Shown: positions 8,917 through 18,800 of the stretch, piece by piece
Position numbering within the stretch: the first letter of the stretch is position 1
Layout of the letters: each line of letters begins with the position of its first letter
Assembly: GCA_038240605.1 (NCBI GenBank)
Contig: JBBSDP010000024.1
Span: 1-64,000, forward strand
Length of the DNA: 64,000 nucleotides
Direction: 5' to 3'
DNA from: JBBSDP01 sp038240605
GTDB lineage: Bacteria > Planctomycetota > Phycisphaerae > Tepidisphaerales > Tepidisphaeraceae
The notes under the pieces: model-generated
The model's input: the letters and a program-made list of their open reading frames with translations, nothing else
Told to the model about the DNA's origin: nothing
The model's database searches: none
Program-made: the position numbers and the translations under genes

Positions 8917-8962
8917 CGACAGCGGACTCACTCGCCTAATGCTGGCACTTTCCTCGGATGGG

Positions 8963-8989
8963 CGCGCGACGTTAGTTTTGCGTCGCGCG
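8963..8989. repeat. Hairpin upstream of the PSD1 gene
   Basis: CGCGCGACG (8963-8971) and CGTCGCGCG (8981-8989) form a 9-bp GC-rich stem around a 9-nt T-rich loop. It is ~80 bp before the chosen PSD1 start. No T-run follows, so it is not a classical terminator; it may simply separate the RHS and PSD1 transcription units. Confidence 0.7.
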
Positions 8990-9067
8990 AACCATCTCGG
9001 AGGACGGCGGTATCAACTTCAGGCAATCCACGTGACCCAAGACGAATCTATTTCAGCTCCCAGCGCG

Positions 9068-12000
9068 ATGTCTTCCAGGCGTCGCCGCATCGTCGCCATC
9101 ATTTGCGACGTGGTGATGTTCGCCGGGTTCATGATGAACGGTTCGGTGGTCGCTTCGGATACTCCCGGCGCAACGCCGCCCGCCGTCGATTTTTCGCGGG
9201 ATGTTCGGCCGATCCTTTCCCAGCATTGCTGGAAGTGTCACGGGGCGGATGAGGCGAGTCGGAAGGGGAAGCTGCGGCTGGACGATCGCGATGTGGCGGT
9301 GGCGCGGAAGGCGATCGTGCCAGGGGATGTCGGCTCCAGCAAATTGCTGAAGCGCATCAACTCCAGTGATGAGGACGAGCAGATGCCGCCGCCGAAGGCG
9401 AAGCTGGCGCTGAACGCCGGGCAGAAGCAGGTGCTTCGGGATTGGATCGGGCAGGGGGCGAAGTTTTCCCAGCATTGGGCGTATATCGCGCCAAATCGGC
9501 CGGACGTTCCGAACGTTGCGGTTTTGAGCTGGGCGCGCGGGGCGATTGATCGGTTTGTCCTGCATCGGTTGGAGCAGGAGAAGTTGCGCCCTTCTCCGGA
9601 GGCGGATCGGGCGACGCTGATTCGTCGTCTGTGCCTCGATCTGACCGGGCTTCCTCCATCGGAAGAAGACCTTGCGGCATTTCTGGCTGACGAAGCGTCC
9701 GATGCGTACGAGCGCACCGTGGACCGGCTGCTGGCCTCGCCGCGATACGGGGAGCGGATGGCGCTGGTCTGGCTGGATGCGGCGCGGTATGCCGACACGA
9801 ACGGGTACAATAACGATGAAGACCGGATCATGTGGCCGTGGCGCGATTGGGTGATCGACGCGTTCAACCAGGACATGCGCTACGACCGGTTCATCGTCGA
9901 GCAGCTCGCCGGGGATTTATTGCCCCATCCCACGCTCAGCCAGCAGATCGCGACGGCCTTCCACCGCAACCAGGGGCACAACACGGAAGGGGGGATCATC
10001 CAGGAGGAGTATCGCGTTGAGTATGTCGCCGACCGGGTGCACACCACCGCGACGATTTTCCTGGGCCTGTCGATGCAGTGCGCGCGGTGCCACGATCACA
10101 AGTATGACCCGATTTCGCAGAAGGACTATTACCGCTTCTTCGCCTTCTTCAACAACGTGGATGAGAAGCAGGCGAGCTATTCCAACTTCACCGCCGCCGA
10201 GCCCTTCATCAAGATTCCCACGACTGATCAGCAGGCGAAGATCGCCGCGCTGCAGACCGAGCGCAGCGAACTGGAAGCAAAGATCGCCCAGCGGACGGCG
10301 GATGCGGATGCGGGCCTGGCGCGATGGGAGCAGGCGCATTCGGGCGATGAGATCGCGAAGCTCCAGGACAATGCCCTCCTGCATCGATTTGCGTTGAATG
10401 AAAAGGAAGGTACCGCTGTTCATGACACGGCTGATCCGTCGCGCAGTGCCTCCCCCGCGGGAACCATCAAGGGGAAGGCGAAGTGGGTTGCGGGAAAGTT
10501 CGACGGGGCTCTCGAATTTGACGGACAGACGTTTGTCGATGCGGGTCCGATTGCGGGATTTGACGGGAGCGGGCCGTTTTCGGTCAGCGCGTGGGTCCGG
10601 CCAACGTCGATGGAAGCGATGGCCGTCCTGTCGCGGATGGATGAAGGGAATGCGTCTCGCGGTTACGACGTGCTGATCGACGCCAGCAAGATCAACTGCC
10701 ACCTAATCCACCATTGGAACGACAATGCGATCAAGGTGATCTGCAAGCGTTCGCTGGCTCTCAACACCTGGCAGCACATCCTGGTGACGTACGACGGCTC
10801 GGGCACCGCGGCAGGCGTGAAGTTGTATGTCGATGGAAAGCCCGAAGCGGTGGACGTGGCGAACGACGCGCTCAAGGGAACGATCGCGACGGAGAAGCCG
10901 TTGCACATTGGCCGGCGGGAAAACTCGCTGTCGTTTAAAGGCGCCCTGGATGAAATCCAGATCTTCGGTCGGGCGCTCGGCGCTGACGATGCGGTTCGGG
11001 TTGCGGGCGGGCAAGCGCCGAGCAACGGCGCGGGTGAGGCGTTGCGTGTCGCCGCCAAAGATCGAACCGACGCTCAGCGTTCGCTGCTTCGACAGTTTTA
11101 CCTGGACCGCCTCGATCTTGAATATCCGAAACTGAAGGCCGCGCTGGCGGATCGCGAGCGCCAGAAGCAGGAGTTGGAGAAGGCGGGAATTCCGCTGATG
11201 GTCATGAAGGAGATGGCCACGCCGCGCGAGTGCTTCGTGCTGAAGCGCGGGCAATACGATCAGCCGGGCGAGCGGGTGACGGCGGACGTGCCGGCGGCGG
11301 TGCTGCCGATGTCGCCGGACCTGCCACACAACCGCCTCGGGCTGGCACGATGGCTGGTCGATCCGAAGAACCCGCTGACGGCGCGGGTGGCCGTCAATCG
11401 CTGGTGGCAGATGTATTTCGGGACCGGGTTGGTCAAGACCGCGGAAGATCTGGGAGTCACGGGAGAGTTTCCCAGTCATCCGGAGCTGCTCGACTACCTG
11501 GCCACGGAGTTGATCGCATCGGGCTGGGATGTGAAGGCGATGCAGAAGGCGATCGTGATGTCGGCGACTTATCGTCAGTCGTCGCGCGCGTCCGCCGAGC
11601 AGATGGATCGCGATCCTGAAAACCGGTTGCTGGCGCGCGGTCCGCGCTTTCGTTTGCCCGCGGAAGCGGTGCGCGACAATGCCCTGGCGATCAGCGGGCT
11701 GCTTCGGGAGCGTGTGGGCGGGCCGAGCGTGAAGCCGTATCAGCCGGAGGGGTTGTGGGAGGATGTGACGGTCGAGCGCCGGGGCAAGTATGTGGCGGAC
11801 AAGGGTGAAGGGTTGTACCGGCGAAGTCTGTACACGTTCTGGAAGCGCACCTGTCCGCCGCCGGCCCTGATGAACTTCGATGCCCCGCTGCGTGAGGTGT
11901 GTCTGGCCCGGCGTTCGCGCACCAATACGCCGTTGCAGTCGCTGGTCCTGACGAACGATCCGACGTACGTCGAAGCGGCGAGAAAGCTCGCCGAGCGGAT

Positions 12001-12274
12001 GGTGAAGGAGGGCGGGGGCCGGCCGGACGAGTGTGTGACGGCGGCGTATCGAATCGCCCTGGCACGCACGCCATCGGATGCCGAGCGGAAGATCATCCTC
12101 GGTATTTATCAGGAGGCGCTGGCTATGTATCAGGGGGACAAGCCGGCGGCGATCAAGCTGCTGAGCGTGGGGGATTCACCCCGGGATGCGGCCGATGACC
12201 CGGCAGAGCTGGCCGCCTATACAGTGGTGGCGAGCACGATTCTGAATCTGGATGAGACGATCTCGAAGAGGTAA
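9068..12274 (+). CDS. PSD1/PSCyt cytochrome protein with a LamG domain (DUF1549/DUF1553)
   Basis: 1068 residues from ATG 9068, which gives a signal peptide with a basic RRRR n-region (MSSRRRRIVAIICDVVMFAG). Starts at 9032 (GTG) or 8939 remain possible and no SD decides. Domains in order: PSCyt1 with a CxxCH haem site (CWKCHG, ~52), DUF1549 ~165-345 with ARYADTNGYN and a second CxxCH-type motif CARCHDHKYDP (~337), a LamG/concanavalin domain ~437-647 (FSVSAWVRP, TWQHILVTYDG), and DUF1553 ~750-1050. This family is abundant in Planctomycetes, is exported, and is thought to act with DUF1501 proteins on polymer or sugar substrates. The LamG insertion suggests carbohydrate binding. The DUF1501 gene follows after 3 nt. 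Confidence 0.92.
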   Translation: MSSRRRRIVAIICDVVMFAGFMMNGSVVASDTPGATPPAVDFSRDVRPILSQHCWKCHGADEASRKGKLRLDDRDVAVARKAIVPGDVGSSKLLKRINSSDEDEQMPPPKAKLALNAGQKQVLRDWIGQGAKFSQHWAYIAPNRPDVPNVAVLSWARGAIDRFVLHRLEQEKLRPSPEADRATLIRRLCLDLTGLPPSEEDLAAFLADEASDAYERTVDRLLASPRYGERMALVWLDAARYADTNGYNNDEDRIMWPWRDWVIDAFNQDMRYDRFIVEQLAGDLLPHPTLSQQIATAFHRNQGHNTEGGIIQEEYRVEYVADRVHTTATIFLGLSMQCARCHDHKYDPISQKDYYRFFAFFNNVDEKQASYSNFTAAEPFIKIPTTDQQAKIAALQTERSELEAKIAQRTADADAGLARWEQAHSGDEIAKLQDNALLHRFALNEKEGTAVHDTADPSRSASPAGTIKGKAKWVAGKFDGALEFDGQTFVDAGPIAGFDGSGPFSVSAWVRPTSMEAMAVLSRMDEGNASRGYDVLIDASKINCHLIHHWNDNAIKVICKRSLALNTWQHILVTYDGSGTAAGVKLYVDGKPEAVDVANDALKGTIATEKPLHIGRRENSLSFKGALDEIQIFGRALGADDAVRVAGGQAPSNGAGEALRVAAKDRTDAQRSLLRQFYLDRLDLEYPKLKAALADRERQKQELEKAGIPLMVMKEMATPRECFVLKRGQYDQPGERVTADVPAAVLPMSPDLPHNRLGLARWLVDPKNPLTARVAVNRWWQMYFGTGLVKTAEDLGVTGEFPSHPELLDYLATELIASGWDVKAMQKAIVMSATYRQSSRASAEQMDRDPENRLLARGPRFRLPAEAVRDNALAISGLLRERVGGPSVKPYQPEGLWEDVTVERRGKYVADKGEGLYRRSLYTFWKRTCPPPALMNFDAPLREVCLARRSRTNTPLQSLVLTNDPTYVEAARKLAERMVKEGGGRPDECVTAAYRIALARTPSDAERKIILGIYQEALAMYQGDKPAAIKLLSVGDSPRDAADDPAELAAYTVVASTILNLDETISKR

Positions 12275-12277
12275 GGC

Positions 12278-13717
12278 ATGAACGGCATGAATGTTCAACC
12301 CGGTCAGCTTCGAATGAGTCGCCGTCAGTTCCTCACGCGCACGACGGTGGGAGCCGCCGCCTTGTCATCATTGCTGTCGTCCGACGCCCTGCTTTCGCCT
12401 GCCTTTGCGACCCTGCTTCCGAACTACGCGCCGAAGGCGAAGCGCGTCATTTACCTGTTTCAATCGGGCGGGCCATCGCAGTTGGAGATGTTCGATTACA
12501 AGCCGCGCCTCGCCGCTCTGCACGGCACCGAGCTTCCCGATTCGATCCGGCATGGCCAACGGCTCACGGGAATGACCTCGGGCCAGAAGAACTTCACCGT
12601 CACCGCGCCGAAATTCAAATTCGCCCGGTACGGCAAGTCCGGCGCGTGGGTCAGCGAGTTGCTGCCGCATACCGCGAAGATCGTCGATGAGCTGTGCATC
12701 ATCCGCTCCGTGAACACGGAGGCGATCAACCACGATCCGGCGATCACGTTCATGCAGACCGGCTCACAACAGCCGGGCCGTCCATCACTGGGTTCGTGGC
12801 TCAGTTACGGCCTGGGGAATGAGGCCCAGGATCTGCCGGCGTTCGTGGTGATGATCTCGCACGGCACCGGCAAGGACGCCAACCAGGGATTGCTCGATCG
12901 CCTGTGGGGGAGCGGGTTTCTGCCGTCCAGTCATCAGGGCGTGAAGCTCCGCAGCGCGCACGATCCGGTCTTGTACTTATCCGACCCGCCGGGGATGGAT
13001 CGAAAACTGCGTCGGAAGATGCTCGATGGGCTCGGCGAGCTCAACGAATTGCAGCAGAACGTTGATGGTGATCCGGAGATTCGAACTCGGATCGCGCAGT
13101 ACGAGATGGCGTTTCGGATGCAGACGTCGGTGCCTGAACTGACCGATGTGTCCCAGGAAAGTAACGCGACGTTCGAAGCGTACGGACCTGATTCGCGAAA
13201 ACCGGGTACGTTCGCGGCGAACTGTCTGCTGGCCCGCCGGCTGGTGGAGCGGGGCGTGCGCTTCATCCAGATGTACCACCGCGGCTGGGACCTGCACGGC
13301 AGTCTTCCGACCAACATTCCCAAGCAATGTCACGACATCGATCAGCCGCAGGCGGCCCTGATCAACGATCTCAAACGACGCGGACTTCTGGATGAGACCT
13401 TAGTTATTTGGGGCGGCGAGTTCGGGCGCACGGTCTACAGCCAGGGGGCGGTGCAGGCCGACTATGGCCGCGACCACCATGGCCGTTGTTTCACGATGTG
13501 GATGGCCGGCGGCGGCATTAAGCCGGGGATCGTGCATGGCGAGACCGACGACTACGGCTACAACGTCGCCAGCAACCCGGTCCACGTTCACGACCTCAAC
13601 GCCACGGTCCTTCGCTGCCTGGGGATCGATCACGAGCGACTGACGTTCCGTTACCAGGGGCGCGACTTCCGACTCACCGATGTTCACGGCAACGTCGTCC
13701 GAGACGTACTAATTTAA
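12278..13717 (+). CDS. DUF1501 family protein (Tat-type leader)
   Basis: 479 residues. ATG lies 3 nt after the PSD1 stop, with an AGAGGTAAGG SD inside the previous gene end, so the two are surely co-translated. The leader contains MSRRQFLTRTTVGAAALSSL, a twin-arginine-like SRRQFL motif followed by a hydrophobic segment. The body has YLFQSGGPSQLEMFDYK, IRSVNTEAINHDPA, RFIQMYHRGWDLHG and LVIWGGEFGRTVYSQG with GRDHHGRCFTMWMAGGG, the conserved metal-site-like segments of this alkaline-phosphatase/sulfatase-fold family. It is expected in the periplasm, paired with the PSD1 protein. Its exact reaction is not established. Confidence 0.93.
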   Translation: MNGMNVQPGQLRMSRRQFLTRTTVGAAALSSLLSSDALLSPAFATLLPNYAPKAKRVIYLFQSGGPSQLEMFDYKPRLAALHGTELPDSIRHGQRLTGMTSGQKNFTVTAPKFKFARYGKSGAWVSELLPHTAKIVDELCIIRSVNTEAINHDPAITFMQTGSQQPGRPSLGSWLSYGLGNEAQDLPAFVVMISHGTGKDANQGLLDRLWGSGFLPSSHQGVKLRSAHDPVLYLSDPPGMDRKLRRKMLDGLGELNELQQNVDGDPEIRTRIAQYEMAFRMQTSVPELTDVSQESNATFEAYGPDSRKPGTFAANCLLARRLVERGVRFIQMYHRGWDLHGSLPTNIPKQCHDIDQPQAALINDLKRRGLLDETLVIWGGEFGRTVYSQGAVQADYGRDHHGRCFTMWMAGGGIKPGIVHGETDDYGYNVASNPVHVHDLNATVLRCLGIDHERLTFRYQGRDFRLTDVHGNVVRDVLI

Positions 13718-14727
13718 AAGTTGTAACCCACGCCGAGGATGAAGCGCTGGTCGCTGCTCCCTTTGCCGGGGGCGGGGCGCGCATCGTATTTGTAGTTGAC
13801 CTTGAACTCGGTGAAGAGGTGGTCGGTGATCGTCGCCCGCAGGCCGGCGTCGGCGTTGAAGTAATAGTCGTTCAAGCTGTCCAGGCCCGGGAAATACTCC
13901 ATGTTGTGAAATGCCGTCAGGTATTGGTTGAGCTTCTTGTCAACGTGATACGCGAGGCGCAGAGCGACCGATTCATCGGTGCCGTCGTGGCTGTAGTCGC
14001 GGTAGAGCCAGCTTACGCCCCCTTCAGAGCTGAGGTGGAAGTCGGGGCGGTCGAACCACTGGTAGCCGACGCCTCCGCCGGGCGTGAGGCGAAGGTTGAT
14101 GCCGGCGATGAGGTCGCGTTCGACGCGCGCATTGAGGTAGCCGTAGAACTTGGGGGTGAAGTAGTAATCGTATTTCCCGCCGATCCACCAGTCGTTGGCG
14201 GTTTCGTGGCTGCTGCCGTTCACGATTTTCTCACGGCCGAAGAGGTAGCCGCCGTCCACGGTGATGCGGTCGCGGTCGCCGCGACGGACGAGGTTGCCGC
14301 TTGCGTTGAGTGTCTCGGTGTTCGTGTTGCCGCGTGAGATGGCGCCGGCGGCCACGATGTTGCCCGTCCACCTGTCGTTGAAGTTGATGAACTTGATCTG
14401 CGAGAGGGGCAGGTTCTGTGGCGCCAGCACTCCGGCGGGCGCGAGCGCGATCTGTCCCGGGGCGGCGGCGTTCACCTTCTGTACGATGGTCGATCCATCC
14501 TGGAGGCGGATGCGAAGCGGCGCCGCGGTCGAAAAGGTGTTGATGCTGCCGACGTCAACGGTGATCTTCCCGGCGACGGTGCCTGAGATCGCGAGTTTTC
14601 CCCCCTCCATCGACTCAACCTTGCCGGTGAGCTTGTCCCCGTTCTTGAATAACACCTCGTCAGCCAGCCCCGGGGCCGACGCCGCGACTGCCGCAAATAC
14701 GAACGCGGCGAAGCACTGAAACTTCAT
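13714..14727 (-). CDS. DUF481 outer-membrane beta-barrel protein
   Basis: 337 residues. ATG 14727 has a strong SD (AAGGAGG, ~9 nt) and opens a clean signal peptide (MKFQCFAAFVFAAVAASAPG-LA). Residues ~20-110 form a small beta domain (VLFKNGDKLTGKVESMEGG). From ~125 on come alternating aromatic strands (WTGNIVAAGAISRGNTNT, WWIGGKYDYYFTPKFYGY) ending in FILGVGYNF with a terminal Phe, the outer-membrane insertion signal. This is the YdiY-like DUF481 barrel. Its stop overlaps the DUF1501 stop by 4 bp, convergently. Probably an outer-membrane or salt-induced porin-like protein; the substrate is unknown. Confidence 0.88.
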   Translation of the reverse strand: MKFQCFAAFVFAAVAASAPGLADEVLFKNGDKLTGKVESMEGGKLAISGTVAGKITVDVGSINTFSTAAPLRIRLQDGSTIVQKVNAAAPGQIALAPAGVLAPQNLPLSQIKFINFNDRWTGNIVAAGAISRGNTNTETLNASGNLVRRGDRDRITVDGGYLFGREKIVNGSSHETANDWWIGGKYDYYFTPKFYGYLNARVERDLIAGINLRLTPGGGVGYQWFDRPDFHLSSEGGVSWLYRDYSHDGTDESVALRLAYHVDKKLNQYLTAFHNMEYFPGLDSLNDYYFNADAGLRATITDHLFTEFKVNYKYDARPAPGKGSSDQRFILGVGYNF

Positions 14728-14843
14728 CTCCAGGTACCTCCTTGTTGCCTGTGAGAACCACGGCGGCGCGTGTGCCGCGATTCCCCGTATCAATCGAACA
14801 ATCTATTGAACCGGGATGATTCGCGCCGTGCACGTCACCGCGC

Positions 14844-15164
14844 TCAGGCCCCAAGTGGAACCTTGCCGGGCTCCAGGATGGTCGTGCAGAAGCCGCACTT
14901 GGTCGCCTTGATCGGGATCTTGTTGAGGCAGTAGGGGCATTCCTTGTCCGTCGGTTCGGCGGGGATGGTCGGGCCTTGAGTCTTCTTCGTCAAGGAGACG
15001 ATCCAGCCAATCACCTTGACCATGAGCAGGAAGATGGCGAAGGCGATGATCAGGAAGCTCAGCAGGTCACCCAGAAACGCCCCGATCTTGATGCCGCGGA
15101 ACTGCCACTGGGTGTAGCCCGCCTCCTTGGCGGCGTTGGCGTTAAAGACGCTGCTTTTCCTAAC
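14844..15164 (-). pseudogene. mscL: mscL remnant (C-terminal half with zinc ribbon; N-terminal half missing)
   Basis: The minus strand is open for 106 codons after an in-frame TGA (15165-15167) and has no ATG, GTG or TTG before the conserved part. It encodes the second half of a large-conductance mechanosensitive channel: FNANAAKEAGY, IKIGAFLGDLLSFLIIAFAI and FLLMVKVIGWIVSLTKK (TM2), then a C-terminal zinc ribbon (ECPYCLNKIPIKATKCGFC). The pore-lining TM1 (about 65 residues) is absent, and the upstream 75 bp do not encode it in any frame I can see. It is therefore a 5'-deleted gene. The zinc-ribbon tail is known in some MscL proteins in place of the coiled-coil end. Confidence 0.75.
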
Positions 15165-15239
15165 TCAACGCATCGAAATGACTTGTAGCTATCGTCCAGT
15201 CAAGACTGCCCATGAGGCTGACCGATAGAAGCAACGACG

Positions 15240-15668
15240 ATGAAGCTCGACAATCAACTATTTCGTTCGGTGGTGAGCGCGCTGCGCAGCTCTCGCAGTG
15301 AAGGGAACAAGCGCGTCCTTCCGCGCGTGGGCCTGACGGCGGAGGTGAACATCTCGTTCGTCATCGATGACCATGTTCAGCCGATGGTCAGCGTGCGGGT
15401 GCGCGACCTGTCGAGGAGCGGGATCGGGTTTCTCCACAGCGTTGCAATTCCCATGGCGGCGCGCGTGATCCTTCAGTTGCCAGTGCCCGGTCAGCGACCG
15501 CGATTCGTGCTTTGCGTTGTGAAGCATTGCCGGCCGGTGGCGGCGAATCTCTTCGCGATCGGGGCCGTCTTCATCGATCAGGACTATGCCCGCGCAGAAC
15601 AATGTGCCGCCAACGCGCCCGCGGCGATGCACGAGGCGAATCGAATCCGCGACGCAATCCTCAAGTAG
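15240..15668 (+). CDS. PilZ-domain protein
   Basis: 142 residues. Residues ~20-125 fit a PilZ domain: KRVLPRVGLTAEVNISF gives the basic RxxxR-like c-di-GMP loop (R28 is preceded by KR), VRDLSRSGIGFLH matches the 'D.SxxGxxf' signature, and LFAIGAVFIDQD closes the barrel. No other domain is present, so it may act as a stand-alone c-di-GMP receptor affecting surface or motility functions in the cytoplasm. The first Arg motif is imperfect, so ligand binding is not certain. It lies in the opposite orientation to the mscL remnant. Confidence 0.75.
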   Translation: MKLDNQLFRSVVSALRSSRSEGNKRVLPRVGLTAEVNISFVIDDHVQPMVSVRVRDLSRSGIGFLHSVAIPMAARVILQLPVPGQRPRFVLCVVKHCRPVAANLFAIGAVFIDQDYARAEQCAANAPAAMHEANRIRDAILK

Positions 15669-15878
15669 CAACTGCCCGCGGCGAACCCTCCACTCGGACC
15701 TTCCCCACATTCTCACAGGATCAATCGCACCACGCCGCCATCGACGCGCAGCGCCGTTCGTGGCCGAAGCGCGCTCGCTACAGACGAACGTGACCATCGC
15801 CGCCACTTCCTGCCTGTGCAACAAATTGCGAACGCAGGTCCCTACGATGGGATTGAGCAGGCATAATGGCCGGCGCTC

Positions 15879-18800
15879 ATGACGCTTGCCACAGACGAAC
15901 TCGCGCTCTCGGTCTTCCACCCGCTGGTGCGCCAGTGGTTCATCGATCGATTTGCGGAACCGACCGGCGTGCAACGCGCCGTCTGGCCGCGCGTGGCGGC
16001 CGGCGAACATGTGCTCGCCACCGCGCCAACTGGCAGCGGCAAGACCCTCGCCGCATTCCTCTGGGCGATCGATCAGCTTGCTTCGGGCCGTTGGACAGGC
16101 GGGCAGGTCCGCGTCCTCTACATCTCGCCGTTGCGGGCTCTGAACAACGACGTCGGGCGCAACCTGCTTGAGCCGCTCCGCGAGATGCGGTCGATCTTCG
16201 CGACGGCGGGCGAACCGTTCGCGCCGATCCAGGTCGCGGTACGCAGCGGCGACACCGAGCCCGCCCAGCGCCGCCGAATGCTTTCCCGGCCGCCCGAGAT
16301 CCTGATCACCACGCCCGAGAGCCTGAATTTGCTGATCAGCTCGCGAAGTGGACGCCGGATCCTCGGTGGGGTGCAGAGCGTCATCCTCGACGAGATTCAC
16401 GCGGTCGCTGGCGTCAAACGCGGTGTCTTCCTCATGACCGCGATCGAACGGCTCACGCTCCTGTCCGGTGAGTTCCAGCGCATCGCCCTCTCCGCGACGG
16501 TTGAGCCGCTCGACACGATCGCCCGTTTTGTCGGCGGGTATCGAGGCGGGCCGGCTGCACCCGAATCAAACGAGCCGCGCCCCGTCTCCATCGTCCGCGC
16601 CACCGATCGCAAAAAGATCGAGATGAGCGTCGCAGGGCTGCCCAAGCTCGATCCAACACAGCAGACGTTCTGGCCGGTAGTCGCGCGCGAACTCTTGCGG
16701 GAAATTGATCCATCGCAAAGCACGCTGGTCTTCGTCAACAACCGGCGGCTCAGCGAGCGCCTCTGCCATCTTCTCAACGAGACGGCAGGGCGGACGATCG
16801 CCTACTCCCACCATGGTGCGATGTCGCGCGAGGTCCGAGCGCTGGTCGAGCAGCGGCTCAAGCAGGGGGCGCTGGCGGCGCTGGTCGCGACCAGCTCATT
16901 GGAACTGGGGATCGATATCGGGAGCGTCGAGAAGGTCCTGCTCGTCCAGACGCCGCGGTCGCTCAACGGCGCGATCCAGCGCGTCGGCCGCGCGGGGCAT
17001 CGCGTGGGGGCGACAAGCCGTGCCCGGCTATTTCCGACGCACAGCGCGGACCTGCTCGACGCCGCCGTCTTCGCACCCTACGTGCGCGACCAGCGGCCGC
17101 AGGCCTTGCGCCCGGTCAACAACCCGCTCGACGTCCTGGCGCAAGTCTGCGTGGCGATGTGCGGCGTCGAACCGTGGAAGCCGGACGAACTCTACGCGTT
17201 CATCCGGACAGTTCATTCGTATCACGGACTTACGCGCCGCGCGTTTGACCTGGTCGTGCAGATGCTCCAGGGACGCTACGCCGACGCGCGGATCGGTGCG
17301 CTGCGGCCACGCCTGAGCCTGGATGAATCCGGACGACTCGTTGCCCGCGATGGCGCGCTCTCACTGGTCTACACCTCCGGCGGCGTCATTCCCGATCGCG
17401 GCTATTTCAACGTGCGCGTCAATGGCTCGCGGGCGGTCCTCGGGCAGCTCGACGAGGAGTTCGTCTGGGAGCGGCGCATCGGCGATCAGTTCCGCATCGG
17501 GATGCAGTCCTGGCGGATCGAGCGAATCACCCACAACGATGTGGAAGTCGGTCCCGGCGGCTCGGCCCAGGCGGGCATGCCGTTCTGGCGCGGCGACAGC
17601 GAGGACCGCGATTTCACGATTAGCGAAAGGATCGCCCTGTTTCGCGAGCGGGCGGATTTGCTGTTGTTGGAAAAGAAGGATTCGGAGCTGCGGGAGATCC
17701 TCCAGCGGGAACATGCGCTGGATGAAGCCGCCGCGGACGACCTGATCGATTACCTGCGCCGTCAGCGCGGCGCGACCGGTACCTCGCTCCCGCATCGCCA
17801 TCACCTGCTGATCGAACATGTCCGGGAGACGGGCGGGCACGATGGACACCAGCAGTTGATCATTCACGCCGGCTGGGGCGGCTCCGTCCTGCGGCCGTGG
17901 GCGATCGCGCTGGCGGCTGCCTGGCAGAAACGATTCGGCGTTGCCGTTGATGTGCTCAATGATGACCAGTGCCTCCTCATCGAACTGCCGGGGGAGGCGT
18001 CTGCCGACGAATTGATTTCGCTCGTGACGCCTGAAGCTGTTGAACCGCTCCTGCGGACGCGACTGGAATCCACGGGCTTTTTCGGCGCCCGCTTCCGCGA
18101 GAACGCCGGGCGGGCGTTGCTCCTGCCGCGATTGGTGCGACGTCGGATGCCGTTGTGGCTGAACCGGATGCGCGCCAAGAAGCTTCAGCAGCAGGTGAGC
18201 CGGTACCCGGATTTCCCGATCATCGCCGAGACGTGGCGGGAATGCCTGGAAGACCACTTTGAGCTGGATCGCCTTCGCGCGATGCTCGAGGAACTTCAGA
18301 ACGGAACGATCCGCGTGAGCGAGGCGCACACCGCCGCTCCGTCCCCGTTCTGCGCCGGCCTCGTCTGGAAGAGCACCAATCAGCAGGTTTATGAGAGCGA
18401 TCGCCCCTACGACGCATCGGCCTCCAGCCTGAGCGAGCAGACGCTGCGCGAGGTGTTGCACGATGCGGAGCTACGGCCGCGCATTCCCGAGCCGGTCATC
18501 AAGGAGCTTCGCGCCCGCCTGCAACGGACGCTGAGCGGTTACGCACCGTCCAGCGCCGAGGAATTGGCGGACCTGGTGAACGAGCGACTCGCCGTGCCGG
18601 AATCACAATGGGCGGAGTTGTGCGCCGCCGTTCGACAAGACCATCCCGATACGGCTGAAGGCACGATCACCGAGGCGAGCGAACGCCTCGTTAACGTGCG
18701 CCTTCCCGGCGCGGCTCAACGATTGATCGTGGCGCGCGAGCGCCTGCCCCGACTGCTCTGCGCATGCGAAGTTGCGCTTCAAGGTTCCGATCCGCGCACG

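Noticed and set aside
15258..16400. Minus-strand open frame across PilZ and the Lhr start
   Set aside because: Covers two well-supported plus genes and shows no domain.
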